A DNA stretch of 64,000 nucleotides, from assembly GCF_900114155.1 (NCBI RefSeq), contig NZ_FOSC01000001.1, positions 124,001-188,000 on the forward strand. Reading direction: 5' to 3'. The translations under genes were made by a program, and so were the position numbers. Origin of the DNA: Marinobacter persicus (GTDB taxonomy: Bacteria; Pseudomonadota; Gammaproteobacteria; Pseudomonadales; Oleiphilaceae). Under the pieces are notes generated by a model. That model searched no databases. It was not told the DNA's origin and saw only the letters and a list, made by a program, of their open reading frames with translations. Of the stretch, positions 41,506 to 52,648 are shown piece by piece. Position 1 is the stretch's first letter, and each line of letters opens with the position of its first letter.

Positions 41506-42521
41506 TAAAAAATCACTTGTATTTCATCCCAGCTACCACCGACCCTCTCCAACAACCCCCGCAAAGCCGGGCTACGATACGAAACCCCATCATCCTCCCA
41601 CCGCTGCCGAACACTCACATGCACCACCGGCTCCACCTCCCGTACGATGCGCCGGCGCATGGCGCGGTAGAAGCCTTTGTATTCGTTGTGCTGCGGGCCG
41701 GTGTGGTCCGGGGCCAGGTTATCCAGGAAGTGGGGTTCGAAAACCAGGCCGCAGGTTTCTGCCTCACGGGCCAGCCACTGGCCGGCGTGGTCGCCCAGGG
41801 CGCGGTTGCGGTAGCCGCCGCCAATATCAGTGTGCACGCCGGCGAACCACACCTGTTTGAGGTCTACCCCGGCTTTTGGGGTCCACAGGGTTGGCTCGAA
41901 ATCCTGGCGGTTTTCATCAATGGAAACAGCATGGCGGGCATGATTGATAATGCTGCCGGGTTCGGTGTCGTGGAACAGGTAGCGGGAGGTGCCCAGGGTT
42001 CCCAGAAACGGCGCGGGAATGCCCAATGCGCCGACAGTGTCGAACACACCCACAAAGTGGACCCGGCCGCCACCGGGCACTGCGTAATCCCGACGAAAAG
42101 CAGCGGCTTTGCTGCTACCCGGTGCCGAAGCGCGGCTGCGTTGGCGGTACAGCGAATACGCCTTCGCGGCTTTGCCGGCATGTTCCCGGCGCAGAATACC
42201 GCAATTGCCAATCAACCCCGCCAACGACCGAACCGTGTAAGCACCCCGGCTGAAGCCAAACAGATATACCGCATCGCCGTCATCGTAGTTGTGCACTAGA
42301 AAGCGGTAGCAATCCAGAATGTTCTTGTCGATGCCCTTGCCCGTGGCCCCGCCGGTCAGCGGGTTGCCGTCCGAGCCCACGCCCCAGTCATAAAACACCA
42401 CCTGCTTGTTGCCGGCGGCATCTTCCGGGGCAATGCCACGGGCGATGCGCAGAATGTGGGTGGCCGTGTCAGATTCGGGGGATTGCCAGGTGCCATCTGA
42501 GCAGATGATGATGTTTTTCAT
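41505..42521 (-). CDS. DUF2235 alpha/beta-hydrolase (T6SS phospholipase-effector-like)
   Basis: A 338-residue alpha/beta-hydrolase-like protein. The nucleophile motif GFSRGAYTVRSL is at about residue 94, the N-terminus is IICSDGTWQSPESDTATHIL, and FVGVFDTVGALGIP and WFAGVHTDIGGGY follow. DUF2235 is the Tle1-type lipase family, some members of which are type VI effectors; others are housekeeping. No immunity gene or VgrG is seen nearby, so effector function is not supported here. The stop codon uses the last base of the adjoining repeat. Confidence 0.85.
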   Translation of the reverse strand: MKNIIICSDGTWQSPESDTATHILRIARGIAPEDAAGNKQVVFYDWGVGSDGNPLTGGATGKGIDKNILDCYRFLVHNYDDGDAVYLFGFSRGAYTVRSLAGLIGNCGILRREHAGKAAKAYSLYRQRSRASAPGSSKAAAFRRDYAVPGGGRVHFVGVFDTVGALGIPAPFLGTLGTSRYLFHDTEPGSIINHARHAVSIDENRQDFEPTLWTPKAGVDLKQVWFAGVHTDIGGGYRNRALGDHAGQWLAREAETCGLVFEPHFLDNLAPDHTGPQHNEYKGFYRAMRRRIVREVEPVVHVSVRQRWEDDGVSYRSPALRGLLERVGGSWDEIQVIF

Positions 42522-42560
42522 AATGCCTCCTGTTCCTTGGAGTTGATAAAAATTCCTTTT

Positions 42561-43118
42561 TTAATCTTTACCAGGCACCCGATCCCCGGCGCCCTTACCC
42601 GCCACAGTCATGAAGATATATTTGAAGTAAGCACCCACTGTCAGGTTCTCTAGCATCTTCTGGTCCGTCTCCGCCAACAACACCGGCGTAGACATATCAA
42701 TATCATTCACCTGCGCCAACCCGGTAATACCCGGCCGGGCAGCCAATACATCCCGTTGCTCACGCTCGCCAATCAATTCTTCCTGATTGAACAAACAAGG
42801 CCGAGGGCCCACCAGGCTCATTTCACCTTTCAGCACATTCCACAGCTGCGGCAACTCATCCAGCTTGGTGCGGCGAAGGAAGTGCCCGAAAGGCGTAATC
42901 GCACTGGCACTGGCCAGGTGGCTGGCGACAGAGGCGGTGTCTTTTTTCATGGTGCGGAACTTAACCAGAGTGAACGGCTTTTTGTTGCGCCCTACCCGCT
43001 CCTGGCGAAAAACCGGAGAGCCGGTATCGAAAAAGCCAATAACCACCAGAAGCAACAGCACCGGAAAGCCAAACAGCAAACCAAATAACGAAAAGAAAAA
43101 ATCAAATAAACGAATCAA
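42561..43118 (-). CDS. Initiating sugar-phosphate transferase (bacterial sugar transferase family)
   Basis: A 185-residue polyprenyl-phosphate sugar-1-phosphate transferase of the short PglC/WcaJ-core type. A membrane segment (IRLFDFFFSLFGLLFGFPVL) is followed by KFRTM and DELPQLWNVLKGEMSLVG. It loads the first sugar onto undecaprenyl phosphate on the inner face of the membrane. TTG at 43118 overlaps the TGA of the epimerase gene (TTGA) and has GGAG eight bases upstream; an upstream TTG would extend into the neighbour. With the epimerase it fits a QuiNAc- or FucNAc-type initiation step. Confidence 0.88.
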   Translation of the reverse strand: MIRLFDFFFSLFGLLFGFPVLLLLVVIGFFDTGSPVFRQERVGRNKKPFTLVKFRTMKKDTASVASHLASASAITPFGHFLRRTKLDELPQLWNVLKGEMSLVGPRPCLFNQEELIGEREQRDVLAARPGITGLAQVNDIDMSTPVLLAETDQKMLENLTVGAYFKYIFMTVAGKGAGDRVPGKD

Positions 43119-44062
43119 GAAGCATTCTCCGAAACAAAACAACGCCGAAGCCCTTCCTCCACAGACAGTGGCGGCTCCCAGCCCAATAGATTACGTGCCT
43201 TGGAAATATCCACCTCCAACGAACCCAGCAAACGATGGGCAACGGCTTTCTTACCCAACAAACCGGCACCGAACATCAGCATACCCGCAGGCACGGGAAC
43301 CAACCGGGCGGGCTTCCCCATGGCCCGGCCAACGCCGCGCAGCAATTCCGTGGTAGACACATCCTGGCCATCACCGGCGAGAAATACCTGGTTGGCCGCA
43401 GCGGGGTGATCAATGCAGGTAATGATTAAATCAACCAGATTGTCCAAAGCCACAAGTGAACGTTTGTTGTGGATGGAACCCAAGGGCAGCGGCAACCCTT
43501 TCTCAACTAACTTGATCATACTCGCGAAGTTGCCTTTTACACCCGGCCCGTACACCAAGGGCGGGCGGATGATGACAACCTCCATCCCGGTTTCAGAAGC
43601 AATCTTATGCAGGCCGGTCTCAGCTTCCAGCTTGGAAACACCATAGGGGTCCTCCGGTGCAGGAACATCCTCAGCAGTATAGGGTTTGCCCAACGGAGTC
43701 TGTTCACCGTTAACCTTGATGGAACTGATATAGATAAAACGAGACACTCCCGCCTCCGCAGCCTGGCGGGCAAGATTAAGAGTGCCTTCTACGTTAACTT
43801 TGCGGTACTCCGCCAATGGGTCTGGCACTTCATCTTTCATGATGTGGGCGCGGGCGGCGGTATGGGCAACAACCTGTTGATCGACCAAAGCAGCAGACCA
43901 ATCGGTATCCCCGCTCAAGCTTCCAACCAATACCTCACGGCCATTCGCAATTGCTCCGGGCCGCCGAACCGAGCAGGTCAAATCAAAGCAATTTCGGTGG
44001 TCAATCTGCTCAGCGACGCGGGAACCTACAAAGCCGGTTGCACCCGTTAATAAAACATTCAC
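43115..44062 (-). CDS. NAD-dependent epimerase/4-reductase (WbpV/WreQ-like)
   Basis: A 315-residue extended SDR: MNVLLTGATGFVGSRVAEQI binds NAD(P), YISSIKVNG and the YGVSKLEAE catalytic pair follow. Relatives lying next to an initiating transferase reduce the 4-keto sugar made by a WbpM-like dehydratase to UDP-QuiNAc or epimerise it. Such a dehydratase is encoded at 32783. The assignment to a specific sugar is inference. It is translationally coupled to the sugar transferase gene. Confidence 0.82.
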   Translation of the reverse strand: MNVLLTGATGFVGSRVAEQIDHRNCFDLTCSVRRPGAIANGREVLVGSLSGDTDWSAALVDQQVVAHTAARAHIMKDEVPDPLAEYRKVNVEGTLNLARQAAEAGVSRFIYISSIKVNGEQTPLGKPYTAEDVPAPEDPYGVSKLEAETGLHKIASETGMEVVIIRPPLVYGPGVKGNFASMIKLVEKGLPLPLGSIHNKRSLVALDNLVDLIITCIDHPAAANQVFLAGDGQDVSTTELLRGVGRAMGKPARLVPVPAGMLMFGAGLLGKKAVAHRLLGSLEVDISKARNLLGWEPPLSVEEGLRRCFVSENAS

Positions 44063-44074
44063 AAAAACAACACC

Positions 44075-44869
44075 CTATTCAGAAATGCCGCCAGGGCGCT
44101 TCCGAAGCTCAAGAAGTTTGAAAGGGATTTTGGTCAGCACCATTAACAGATTGGTATAGAGGTTGTTTTCCCTACAGGCCCGTACAATTTCCTGGTTGAG
44201 TATCAGGCTGCTTTTTATGCCTCCAGTACTTACACCACCGGCCCTCATCCTGACAATTACCCGATCCAACCAGCGATAATTCAGCTTGGCCTTAACCAGC
44301 CAGCGCACGAAAATTTCATAATCCGCTGAGATTTTCATATCCAAACGGTACTCGCCATGCTGCTCATAGACTGCTTTTTTTACAAAGGTGGCAGGATGGG
44401 GGGGCATCCAGCCAAACCGTAATTTCCAGGGCCGGAAGTGCCCAGCATGGTAGAACCGGCTTACCGTTTTCAGGTCTGGAGGAGTAACAAAAACAACGTC
44501 ACCAAAAACGATGTCTAGCGTTTGGTCTGCCTCGAACGCCTCTACAATCGCGGCAACCACCTCATCGCTCTCGTAAAAATCATCAGAATTGAGGATGCCT
44601 ACAATATCCCCACTCGCCATACGAATGCCCTTATTCATGGCATCGTAAAGCCCTTTGTCGGGTTCGCTGATGACGGGCCCCAGAGACTCCCGATAATCCG
44701 ACACCATATCCATAGTGCCGTCATCAGAGCCCCCGTCTACCACGATATGCTCAATATTTGGGTAGGTTTGAGAGCGAACGGACTCAAGCGTATCGGCAAT
44801 GGTTTTTGCGCTGTTATAGCAAACAGTCACTATGGAGACTTTAGGCAGCGCCTCATCAGGTGCGTCCAT
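44075..44869 (-). CDS. Family 2 glycosyltransferase
   Basis: A 264-residue GT-A glycosyltransferase. [47 protein letters not shown] and NSDDFY are the usual GT2 segments; [10 protein letters not shown] matches the acceptor-side ED-like motif. It is soluble or peripheral and adds one sugar in the repeat unit. It overlaps the end of manC by 14 bp. Donor sugar unknown. Confidence 0.88.
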   Translation of the reverse strand: MDAPDEALPKVSIVTVCYNSAKTIADTLESVRSQTYPNIEHIVVDGGSDDGTMDMVSDYRESLGPVISEPDKGLYDAMNKGIRMASGDIVGILNSDDFYESDEVVAAIVEAFEADQTLDIVFGDVVFVTPPDLKTVSRFYHAGHFRPWKLRFGWMPPHPATFVKKAVYEQHGEYRLDMKISADYEIFVRWLVKAKLNYRWLDRVIVRMRAGGVSTGGIKSSLILNQEIVRACRENNLYTNLLMVLTKIPFKLLELRKRPGGISE

Positions 44870-46262
44870 ACTGGTCCTTCAGCCTCACAATATCGTCCTC
44901 ACCAAGATAAGAGCCGGACTGAACTTCAATCAATTCCAACGGAATGACACCGGGGTTCTCCAGGCAATGCACTTGGCCCACCGGAATATAGGTAGACTGA
45001 TTTTCCGTAACCAGAAACTCCTTCTCCCCAACCGTCACTTTTGCGGTACCGCTTACAACAATCCAATGCTCCGCACGATGGTGATGCATCTGTACCGAAA
45101 GCCTGGCTCCAGGTTTAACTGTTATTCGCTTGACCTGATACCGCTCACCGTTGTCAATCGAGTCATACACGCCCCAAGGCCTATATACCTCACGATGGTT
45201 CATATGCTCATGGCGGCCATCATTTTTGATGGCTTCAACCACCTTTTTGACATCCTGAACGTGGTCTTTGTGAGCAACCAACACTGCATCTTTGGTCTCA
45301 ACAACAATCAGGTCTTCCACACCCACGGTAGCAACCAGTTTATGTTCGGCATGAATCAGGCTGTTACGGGTATTAATGGCCAGCGCATCACCTTTGCACA
45401 CATTGCCCTCAGAGTCTTTTTCGCCAATCTCCCACAAGGCCGACCAGGAGCCAATATCACTCCAACCCGCATCCAGAGGAATCACTGCCGCATCAGACGT
45501 TTTCTCCATTACGGCATAGTCGATCGACTCTTCGGGGCATTCAGCAAAAGCAGCCTCGTCTACCCGCACAAAATCCATGTCCTGGCTGCCACCTTGGAAT
45601 GCCCGGGTACAGGCTTCCAGAATATCCGGACGAAACTCACACAGTGCCTCAAGATAGACACTCGCCTTGAACATGAACATGCCGCTGTTCCAGTAATAGT
45701 CTCCTGAGCCCAAGTAATCTTGTGCTGTACCCGAATCAGGTTTTTCCACGAACCGCGCTACCTCAAAACCCTGCTGCGGCAGTGATGCCCCCCTTTGAAT
45801 GTAACCATACCCGGTTTCAGCATGAGTAGGCACAATACCAAAGGTCACCAGTTTGTTTTTACGTGCCAACACCTCCGCAGCCTGAACGGCTTGCTGAAAA
45901 CCTTTTTCGTCAGCAATAAAGTGATCTGCCGCCAAGACCAGCAGCACTGGATCCTCGCCGTTAAGTGCAGCGTTCAAAGCTGCGAGCGCTATGGCTGGTG
46001 CGGTGTTGCGACCAGCGGGTTCAAGTAGAATGCTGGCATCGGTAACTGCCAACTGACGCAACTGTTCCGCCACCATAAAACGGTGAGATTCATTGCAGAT
46101 AATGGACGGTGGTGAAGTTTCAAGCCCATCCAGGCGAGACAAAGTCTGCTGCAAGAGGGTGCTATCCCCGCAGAGTTTCAGAAACTGCTTGGGGTTCAGC
46201 TGACGAGACAAAGGCCACAGGCGCGAGCCAGTGCCGCCGGCCATGATTATCGGTAGAAGCAT
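44856..46262 (-). CDS. manC: Mannose-1-phosphate guanylyltransferase / mannose-6-phosphate isomerase
   Basis: A 468-residue bifunctional enzyme. The N-terminal nucleotidyltransferase has [20 protein letters not shown] and [14 protein letters not shown]; the C-terminal cupin domain has [20 protein letters not shown], the isomerase metal site. It supplies GDP-mannose, the precursor of GDP-fucose made by gmd and fcl in the same cluster. It overlaps the O-antigen ligase gene by 16 bp. Confidence 0.93.
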   Translation of the reverse strand: MLLPIIMAGGTGSRLWPLSRQLNPKQFLKLCGDSTLLQQTLSRLDGLETSPPSIICNESHRFMVAEQLRQLAVTDASILLEPAGRNTAPAIALAALNAALNGEDPVLLVLAADHFIADEKGFQQAVQAAEVLARKNKLVTFGIVPTHAETGYGYIQRGASLPQQGFEVARFVEKPDSGTAQDYLGSGDYYWNSGMFMFKASVYLEALCEFRPDILEACTRAFQGGSQDMDFVRVDEAAFAECPEESIDYAVMEKTSDAAVIPLDAGWSDIGSWSALWEIGEKDSEGNVCKGDALAINTRNSLIHAEHKLVATVGVEDLIVVETKDAVLVAHKDHVQDVKKVVEAIKNDGRHEHMNHREVYRPWGVYDSIDNGERYQVKRITVKPGARLSVQMHHHRAEHWIVVSGTAKVTVGEKEFLVTENQSTYIPVGQVHCLENPGVIPLELIEVQSGSYLGEDDIVRLKDQYGRT

Positions 46263-47497
46263 GTTAAGCCTTTAGTTTTGTATCCAGAATAGAAACCGAA
46301 ACGGTATGCCCCCATAAAAACCGCCGCAAAAACAATAAATATGAATAAATGCGACATCATCACGATCGAGAAGCTGAACAGCCCAGCAGTAAATGAACAT
46401 AAAATCAAGGCGGCAAGAATCCTGTTTTCCAGAATTCTGGACATAAAGCCAATTATGGTGTAACTCAACACGAAATAGACCAGTACCATCGAAGCTATAC
46501 CACCCAGAACGCCAAATCTGAAAACCAGCTCAATTATAATATTATGAGGATAAGCAAGGCCTGAGCTAAACCCGACTCCCCAAAAAGGACTCTCTCCGAA
46601 CGCCCTCAACCATTGGTTAAACAGTTCTATACGCACACTTCCGGAAGCCCCGGGATTACCGGAAAAAAGTGAAAAAACTCCACCAACTGCCCGTGATTCA
46701 ACAAAATAAAAAACACCAACCACAGACATCAAAAGGAAAGAAATCAGAAATCTTAAATTAACTCTTTCTTTAACTTTCCCACTAAAAATATATGAAGAAG
46801 AAAAACAGATACCATAAAAAAGTAGAGTAACAATTACGGACACAACTGCCCCGCGCCCCCCAGACAAAATCAACCCCAGGAAAGACATAATCATAGAAAT
46901 GAGAAGAAATGAGCGAACCACAAAACCAAACTTGACTTTACTTATGAGGCAAATAAAAGAAGCTGAAAAAGAAAGACCACAAAGCAAAGAAAAATATATG
47001 GGGTTTCGACCAGCCACACTTAACCTACTACCGTGCGACTCTCCCCATAACATGAGGTAGACAACGAGTAAAGAGACAACCAAGCAAAAATACAGATAAA
47101 AATGGAATAAACTGAAAGACTTATCAGACGCAATCACCCAAGCAACTCCGCCCAGGAAAATTGCAGCATAAAAGAATCTTAACGAGAAGAAAATTGACTC
47201 CTCAGGGGCAAAATTTTTAATTGCAGAGAACACAATGAAGAAATTGATAAAAAGAAAAAGCATCAAAATCTTGCCGCCCCGATCGACAAGTACTCTTCCG
47301 GAAGCAAGGAATCCCAGAATGACCAAACTCCCGAAAATCAAAGGGAACGCGGATGCCAGAAGCTCGACATTGCTTCCCAGATACGTACCCACTATCCCAC
47401 TGATGTAATAGGAACACAGCACAAAAGCCAAACCAAGTTCTACGGCAATACCTGAAAGAAAGCGGCCGGGATTTCTAAAAAATGACATGGAAATCAT
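46247..47497 (-). CDS. O-antigen ligase/polymerase-like membrane protein (Wzy/WaaL type)
   Basis: A 416-residue polytopic membrane protein with about eleven hydrophobic segments and a large periplasmic loop (about residues 255-310, ending in [20 protein letters not shown]). The H in YPHNIIIE and the SGGRGAV region are typical of the Wzy_C/O-antigen ligase family. It is either the O-unit polymerase or the ligase; the position inside the cluster favours polymerase. GC content is lower than the flanks. An ATG at 47488 is an alternative start. Confidence 0.82.
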   Translation of the reverse strand: MISMSFFRNPGRFLSGIAVELGLAFVLCSYYISGIVGTYLGSNVELLASAFPLIFGSLVILGFLASGRVLVDRGGKILMLFLFINFFIVFSAIKNFAPEESIFFSLRFFYAAIFLGGVAWVIASDKSFSLFHFYLYFCLVVSLLVVYLMLWGESHGSRLSVAGRNPIYFSLLCGLSFSASFICLISKVKFGFVVRSFLLISMIMSFLGLILSGGRGAVVSVIVTLLFYGICFSSSYIFSGKVKERVNLRFLISFLLMSVVGVFYFVESRAVGGVFSLFSGNPGASGSVRIELFNQWLRAFGESPFWGVGFSSGLAYPHNIIIELVFRFGVLGGIASMVLVYFVLSYTIIGFMSRILENRILAALILCSFTAGLFSFSIVMMSHLFIFIVFAAVFMGAYRFGFYSGYKTKGLTCFYR

Positions 47498-47529
47498 TTA
47501 GCTAAACCACCGGAACCTGTAGCAGGGCA

Positions 47530-48468
47530 TCAAGAGCCGTCCTTGGAATCTCGATCCGTTTTCGCAAGAAGCCGATATGCAATAATCCTATATGATAGTG
47601 CCCTGAATATCCCCACCACGCCAAAGTTTGAATACACTGAAAGATACTTGTCTTTTCGCTTCTGGCTGGAAACATCCGATGAAATCCCGCCCCCCTGAAA
47701 CACGGAAACCGGAGACCGGTGATAGAAAAATTTGCATTCGTTCCTATAGAATCTGGCAACCAGATCGTAGTCCGAGTATATCCGATAACGCTCGTCATAT
47801 CGGAGCATGTCCAAGGTCTCAATGTTTTTCCGAAAGAACATGGACTGATGGCAGGCGTGGATAACTCCCGATCTCAAAATCTCTAAAGGAAAGGACTTTA
47901 CAACCTCATTGTTCTGGAATTTATCTCCATAAATAAATTCGTAATCATTCAGGTCATCAAACGGTATTTCTGAAAGGCTATTCTTTGTGAAAAATCTATC
48001 GCCAGAATTCATGAAGTTAAGCCACTCGCCAGACGCGAGAGCAATACCTTTATTCATTGCGCTGTAAATACCGCTATCTGGTTCGCTTACCCAATAATCA
48101 ATAGCGTGTTCATATCGCTTGATAATATCCTGTGTAGAATCTTTAGAGCCGCCATCGATAACAATATACTCAACGTTGTCGTAGCTCTGTTCGATAACAC
48201 TGAGAATGGTCTGTTCAATAAACTCCGCACCATTGTAAACCACCGTGATCACAGTGATCAGAGGCTTTTCGTTCTGACTGACTTTATAGAAGCCCTGCAA
48301 ACGCAGACCGCCCTCAGCGACCTTTTGTTCGGAATCAGGGGTTTTCAATAATGCAGACAGGGCGCCAGATTCCGGTCCGAAACAGGAAGGCCGATCAGTA
48401 GTCAGGCGACGGGTGGTGGAGTACCCCGAGCTTGTCATAGCTGTGTCTTCAAGCAAGTGATCAGCCAC
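47530..48468 (-). CDS. Family 2 glycosyltransferase
   Basis: A 312-residue glycosyltransferase with a long N-terminal extension (about 65 residues) before the GT2 core: [50 protein letters not shown] and [11 protein letters not shown] at 48468 has AGGAAG seven bases upstream and overlaps the fcl stop; an ATG at 48438 is the alternative and gives a shorter extension. Donor sugar unknown, possibly fucose given the neighbouring GDP-fucose genes. Confidence 0.85.
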   Translation of the reverse strand: MADHLLEDTAMTSSGYSTTRRLTTDRPSCFGPESGALSALLKTPDSEQKVAEGGLRLQGFYKVSQNEKPLITVITVVYNGAEFIEQTILSVIEQSYDNVEYIVIDGGSKDSTQDIIKRYEHAIDYWVSEPDSGIYSAMNKGIALASGEWLNFMNSGDRFFTKNSLSEIPFDDLNDYEFIYGDKFQNNEVVKSFPLEILRSGVIHACHQSMFFRKNIETLDMLRYDERYRIYSDYDLVARFYRNECKFFYHRSPVSVFQGGGISSDVSSQKRKDKYLSVYSNFGVVGIFRALSYRIIAYRLLAKTDRDSKDGS

Positions 48469-49426
48469 GTAGTTCTTCCTGATGCTTCAGAAACCAATCA
48501 TAGGTCTGCCGCAGACCATCTTCCAGAGATATGCTCGCCTCCCAGCCAAGTGCTTTTAACCGTGAAACGTCCATCAATTTACGCGGCGCGCCGTCTGGTT
48601 TGCTGGAGTCAAACACCAGATCACCCTCGAAGCCAGTCACAGCTTTCATGGTCTGAGCCAACTCACGGATAGTGCAATCCAGACCCGTCCCCACATTGAT
48701 GTGCGACAACGTCGGTTGGGTGTTAGCCTCGTATGTTTCAGTCTCCAGGTTCATTACATACACACTCGCCGCAGCCATGTCATCGACATGCAGAAACTCT
48801 CGCATGGGTTTTCCGCTGCCCCAGACTACCGTGCTGTCTGACCCTGTGGTTCTGGCCTCATGAAAACGCCGCATCATAGCGGGAATTACATGGCTATTTT
48901 CTAGATGAAAATTATCATTCTGGCCGTAAAGGTTCGTCGGCATTACGCTGCGGTAGTCCCGGCCGTATTGCCGGTTGTAACTCTCACAAAGCTTGATACC
49001 GGCGATCTTTGCAATCGCGTAGGGTTCATTAGTGGGCTCAAGCGTGCCGGTAAGCAAAGCCTCTTCTTTCATGGGCTGCTCTGCCATCTTCGGGTAAATG
49101 CACGAAGAGCCCAGGAAAAGCAGCTTCTGCACGCCAGCAAGGTGGGCAGCATGGATGATATTGCACTCCATCATCAGGTTTTCGTAGATGAACTCCGCCG
49201 GATAGGTGTTGTTAGCATGTATGCCCCCGACTTTCGCTGCGGCGAGATAAACTTGGTCAAGGTTTTGATCCTGGAAGAACTGTTGCACTGTGGCCTGATC
49301 CAGCAGATTCAACTCCGACCTGCTACGGGTGACCAACTCTACATTCGGATTTTTCTGCAGCTGCCTTACAAGTGCAGAGCCCACCATACCATTGTGCCCT
49401 GCTACAAAAATACGTTGCCTCGCCAT
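48461..49426 (-). CDS. fcl: GDP-L-fucose synthase
   Basis: A 321-residue SDR that epimerises and reduces GDP-4-keto-6-deoxymannose to GDP-L-fucose. [49 protein letters not shown] (Tyr/Lys pair) and the substrate loop are normal. It follows gmd after 6 bp, as in most GDP-fucose operons. Confidence 0.95.
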   Translation of the reverse strand: MARQRIFVAGHNGMVGSALVRQLQKNPNVELVTRSRSELNLLDQATVQQFFQDQNLDQVYLAAAKVGGIHANNTYPAEFIYENLMMECNIIHAAHLAGVQKLLFLGSSCIYPKMAEQPMKEEALLTGTLEPTNEPYAIAKIAGIKLCESYNRQYGRDYRSVMPTNLYGQNDNFHLENSHVIPAMMRRFHEARTTGSDSTVVWGSGKPMREFLHVDDMAAASVYVMNLETETYEANTQPTLSHINVGTGLDCTIRELAQTMKAVTGFEGDLVFDSSKPDGAPRKLMDVSRLKALGWEASISLEDGLRQTYDWFLKHQEELRG

Positions 49427-49432
49427 AACTGA

Positions 49433-50551
49433 TTAATTCTCCAACGAAACTGGAATTTCGTAACCGTGCCGTTTAAGCAGCGCATGGCGCTTGGCGGTCT
49501 TAAGGTCGTCTGCCACCATTTCCGCACACATTTCCTGCGTGGTAATTTCCGGCGTCCAACCCAGCCTCTCTTTGGCTTTTGAGGGGTCGCCCAGCAGGGT
49601 TTCGACTTCCGCCGGGCGGAAATAGCGCGGATCAACGCGTACAACCACATCGCCAACGTTCAGCGCGGGGGCATCGTCACCTTCTATCGAATCAATCACT
49701 GCGACTTCATCAACACCCTGACCTTCAAACCGAAGCGTGACACCCAGCTCTCTGGCAGACCACTTAATAAATTCACGAACCGAATACTGCTTACCGGTCG
49801 CTATTACAAAATCCTCCGGCTCGTCCTGCTGCAGCATCATCCACTGCATACGCACGTAATCCTTTGCATGCCCCCAATCGCGTAGCGCATCCATGTTGCC
49901 CATGTACAGGCAGTCTTCCAGGCCCTGGGCGATATTGGACAGGCCACGGGTAATCTTGCGGGTAACAAAGGTTTCACCACGACGCGGCGACTCATGGTTA
50001 AACAGCACACCATTACAGGCGTACATGCCATAGGCCTCGCGGTAGTTCACCGTAATCCAGTAGGCATACAGTTTGGCCACGGCGTAGGGGGAACGCGGGT
50101 AAAACGGTGTCGTTTCCTTCTGGGGCGTTTCCTGTACCAGACCATACAGCTCTGATGTAGAGGCCTGATAGAATTTCGTCTTCTTCTCCAGACCCAGCAG
50201 GCGGATAGCCTCTAGCAGGCGGAGTGTGCCCATGGCATCCACATCCGCTGTGTATTCCGGAGCTTCGAACGAAACAGCAACGTGGGATTGCGCGCCTAGG
50301 TTATAAACCTCGTCTGGCTGAACTTCCTGCAGAATCCGCGTCAGATTAGACGAATCAGTCAGATCCCCGTAATGGAGAACAAAATTCTGGTTTTCGACAT
50401 GGGGATCCTGATAAATATGATCCACTCGCTGGGTGTTAAAAAGGGACGCCCGGCGCTTGATGCCGTGTACTTCGTAACCTTTCTCAAGTAGAAACTCAGC
50501 AAGGTACGAACCATCCTGGCCAGTGATTCCGGTGATAAGGGCTTTTTTCAT
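49433..50551 (-). CDS. gmd: GDP-mannose 4,6-dehydratase
   Basis: A 372-residue SDR that starts GDP-fucose synthesis. [20 protein letters not shown], the [10 protein letters not shown] catalytic Ser/Thr-Glu region and [10 protein letters not shown] with Tyr/Lys are all present; length is standard. It overlaps the upstream glycosyltransferase by 4 bp (ATGA-type), forming a coupled unit with fcl. Confidence 0.96.
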   Translation of the reverse strand: MKKALITGITGQDGSYLAEFLLEKGYEVHGIKRRASLFNTQRVDHIYQDPHVENQNFVLHYGDLTDSSNLTRILQEVQPDEVYNLGAQSHVAVSFEAPEYTADVDAMGTLRLLEAIRLLGLEKKTKFYQASTSELYGLVQETPQKETTPFYPRSPYAVAKLYAYWITVNYREAYGMYACNGVLFNHESPRRGETFVTRKITRGLSNIAQGLEDCLYMGNMDALRDWGHAKDYVRMQWMMLQQDEPEDFVIATGKQYSVREFIKWSARELGVTLRFEGQGVDEVAVIDSIEGDDAPALNVGDVVVRVDPRYFRPAEVETLLGDPSKAKERLGWTPEITTQEMCAEMVADDLKTAKRHALLKRHGYEIPVSLEN

Positions 50552-51513
50552 TTTTTCGTCCCAAATATGCGGTACATTTTCCTGTAAGCTCGAGCTGGCA
50601 TTCTGCGCAATTGGTTCAAGAAGATCAAAGATACTAACAAGTAATTGACATTAACTTCTCTAAAGAAAAAGTCATCTACCTTCTCAATACCGAAGCGGCT
50701 GTGCCTAGGATAGGCTTTTAGCAAAATCCAGGTTTTAGCAACAACTCTGTCGACGATATCTTCTTGATAACGCTCTGCAAAATATGCACGAACCAACATG
50801 TAATGGAGCGGCAACTTTCCATCTCCGGAAGAAATACTTATCGAGCCTGGGTGCGACCTAAAAAAAGACAAAGGCTCCGCCACAAATCCAAATTTTTTAT
50901 AATCCTTTGCTGTTAATAAAAACAGGAGAAGATCATTTCCGATTGCATGCATGGCGAAATCACTATTGACTTTCGTTTCAACATCCACTAGAAGGTTATT
51001 TATTACATCTTCCAAACGGAAAATCGCACAACCAGGGGAAACTGGTACGTTATCGGCTAGTAATGCCTTGGTTAGGTACTCAGATGAAGACCTATGCCCG
51101 GTTCTTCCAATAAAATAGTGAGGCGAACCTCTATCCGGATCGCTCATGAATATTTTTACGCCACTGTAAACAAAGGCGGTTTCTTCATCCATTAAAGGTA
51201 TGCATTTTTCGATGAAGTCATGGGAGATTAGATCATCAGACCACAAAATCTTTGCGTAAAATCCCTTAGCCTCCTCAACACACCTTCTCCAGTTCCTGAC
51301 CGGACCGACATTGCTTTCATTTCTAAACGCACGAATTCGGGTATCATTCTTTGATAATTTTTCAATAACGTCCCATGTGCCATCCGTGCTTGCATTATCC
51401 ACAACTACAACTTCTATATTCTTATAGGATTGACTTAGCGCCGAACAAATGGTCTCAGCTATAATTTCTTCCCGATTAAAAACGGGAATTAAAATCGAAA
51501 CTAACTTATTCAT
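50548..51513 (-). CDS. Family 2 glycosyltransferase
   Basis: A 321-residue GT2: [40 protein letters not shown] and [16 protein letters not shown]. The C-terminal region is helical and basic ([15 protein letters not shown]). GC content is clearly lower than the genes downstream on this strand (gmd, fcl), like the two epimerase genes upstream, suggesting common recent acquisition. It is the likely transferase for the dideoxyhexose or another lateral sugar; this is inferred from position only. Confidence 0.87.
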   Translation of the reverse strand: MNKLVSILIPVFNREEIIAETICSALSQSYKNIEVVVVDNASTDGTWDVIEKLSKNDTRIRAFRNESNVGPVRNWRRCVEEAKGFYAKILWSDDLISHDFIEKCIPLMDEETAFVYSGVKIFMSDPDRGSPHYFIGRTGHRSSSEYLTKALLADNVPVSPGCAIFRLEDVINNLLVDVETKVNSDFAMHAIGNDLLLFLLTAKDYKKFGFVAEPLSFFRSHPGSISISSGDGKLPLHYMLVRAYFAERYQEDIVDRVVAKTWILLKAYPRHSRFGIEKVDDFFFREVNVNYLLVSLIFLNQLRRMPARAYRKMYRIFGTKK

Positions 51514-51631
51514 TAAAAATGTTGGCCTCGAAGAATAATGGCTTAAAATTTAAAAATACAAGGATGCATTTATGAAAAATAGAAACCAGACAAAGATCAC
51601 CTAATACCAAATAATCTCAACATATTAGCTA

Positions 51632-52648
51632 CTAGCTTTCTATCCATTCTATCATTTTCTTTATACCCAATGTTTTACTAACTTCAGGCTTCCATCCAAT
51701 TAGCCGATAAGCCTTATCAATATCAGCCACAAATACTTTCTGATCGCTCTCTCTTGGAGGCAACTGATCGTAGTCCATCGACACTTTGAGCTCTTTCTCC
51801 AAGAACTCAAACAGCTCTAGCAATGACGAAGAATTCTTAATTCCACCACCAATATTGAATGCTTGACCCTTAATACTCTCAATATTATCAGCAGCCTTAA
51901 GATAAAGTGATACACAGTCGCTAGCATAGAGGAGGTCACGAACTTGCTTTCCGTTTCCGGAAATTGCAAATCGCTCTTTCACCGAACCGTTTTTTATCTC
52001 AATGGCTTTCTGAGTAAACCATCCCAACCAACCCTGATCGAAAGTTGCAAACTGTCGGCCTCCATACATTGATGAATGACGAAATACAGCCGTTTTCAAA
52101 CCATAAATTCGCGCAAAATCTAGCATATATTGATCTACACTTCCCTTCGACGTACCGTAAGGCGAATGAAAATCGAGATTCACACCTTCATCAAACCCGT
52201 TAGGTTTTTCTATACATTCATATCGTGTTTCATTCTCACGATAACTGAATTGCTCTAGATCTCCGTATACTTTATTTGTTGATGAGTAAATAATCGCGCT
52301 TTCAGGAGAATAAAGCCGAACGGCATTCAAAAGGTTAAAACTTCCGCAAACGTTTACCTCAAAATCCATGCGAGGATTGGCTATAGAGGTTGTCATTGCA
52401 ACCTGCCCAGCCAAATGATAAATCACTTGCGGCCGGTGGTTAATGATAGATCGCTCTACATCGTTTGTACTACGGATATCGCCATGAATGAATTCAAATT
52501 CACCTTGTTTTTTTAACCACTCAAGGTTCTGGTAGCTTCCAAATCGATATAAATTATCAAATATTATAACTTCATGACCTTGCTTCAATAACTCGCTAGA
52601 TATATTAGAGCCTAAAAAACCACAGCCACCTGTAACCAAAAACCTCAT
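51632..52648 (-). CDS. CDP-paratose 2-epimerase-like (tyvelose epimerase)
   Basis: A 338-residue extended SDR that opens RFLVTGGCGFLGSNISSELL, with IYSSTNKVYGDLEQ and HSPYGTSKGSVDQYMLDFAR matching the RfbE/Tyv group (SSTNKVYG is characteristic). Tyv converts CDP-paratose to CDP-tyvelose. It overlaps the upstream reductase gene by 4 bp and completes the ddhDABC-reductase-epimerase series. The product could be CDP-tyvelose; a different 2-epimerase substrate cannot be ruled out. Confidence 0.8.
   Translation of the reverse strand: MRFLVTGGCGFLGSNISSELLKQGHEVIIFDNLYRFGSYQNLEWLKKQGEFEFIHGDIRSTNDVERSIINHRPQVIYHLAGQVAMTTSIANPRMDFEVNVCGSFNLLNAVRLYSPESAIIYSSTNKVYGDLEQFSYRENETRYECIEKPNGFDEGVNLDFHSPYGTSKGSVDQYMLDFARIYGLKTAVFRHSSMYGGRQFATFDQGWLGWFTQKAIEIKNGSVKERFAISGNGKQVRDLLYASDCVSLYLKAADNIESIKGQAFNIGGGIKNSSSLLELFEFLEKELKVSMDYDQLPPRESDQKVFVADIDKAYRLIGWKPEVSKTLGIKKMIEWIES

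Noticed and set aside
41505-42521. Type VI secretion effector locus
   Set aside because: The DUF2235 domain occurs in Tle1 effectors, but there is no VgrG, PAAR or lipoprotein immunity gene beside it.
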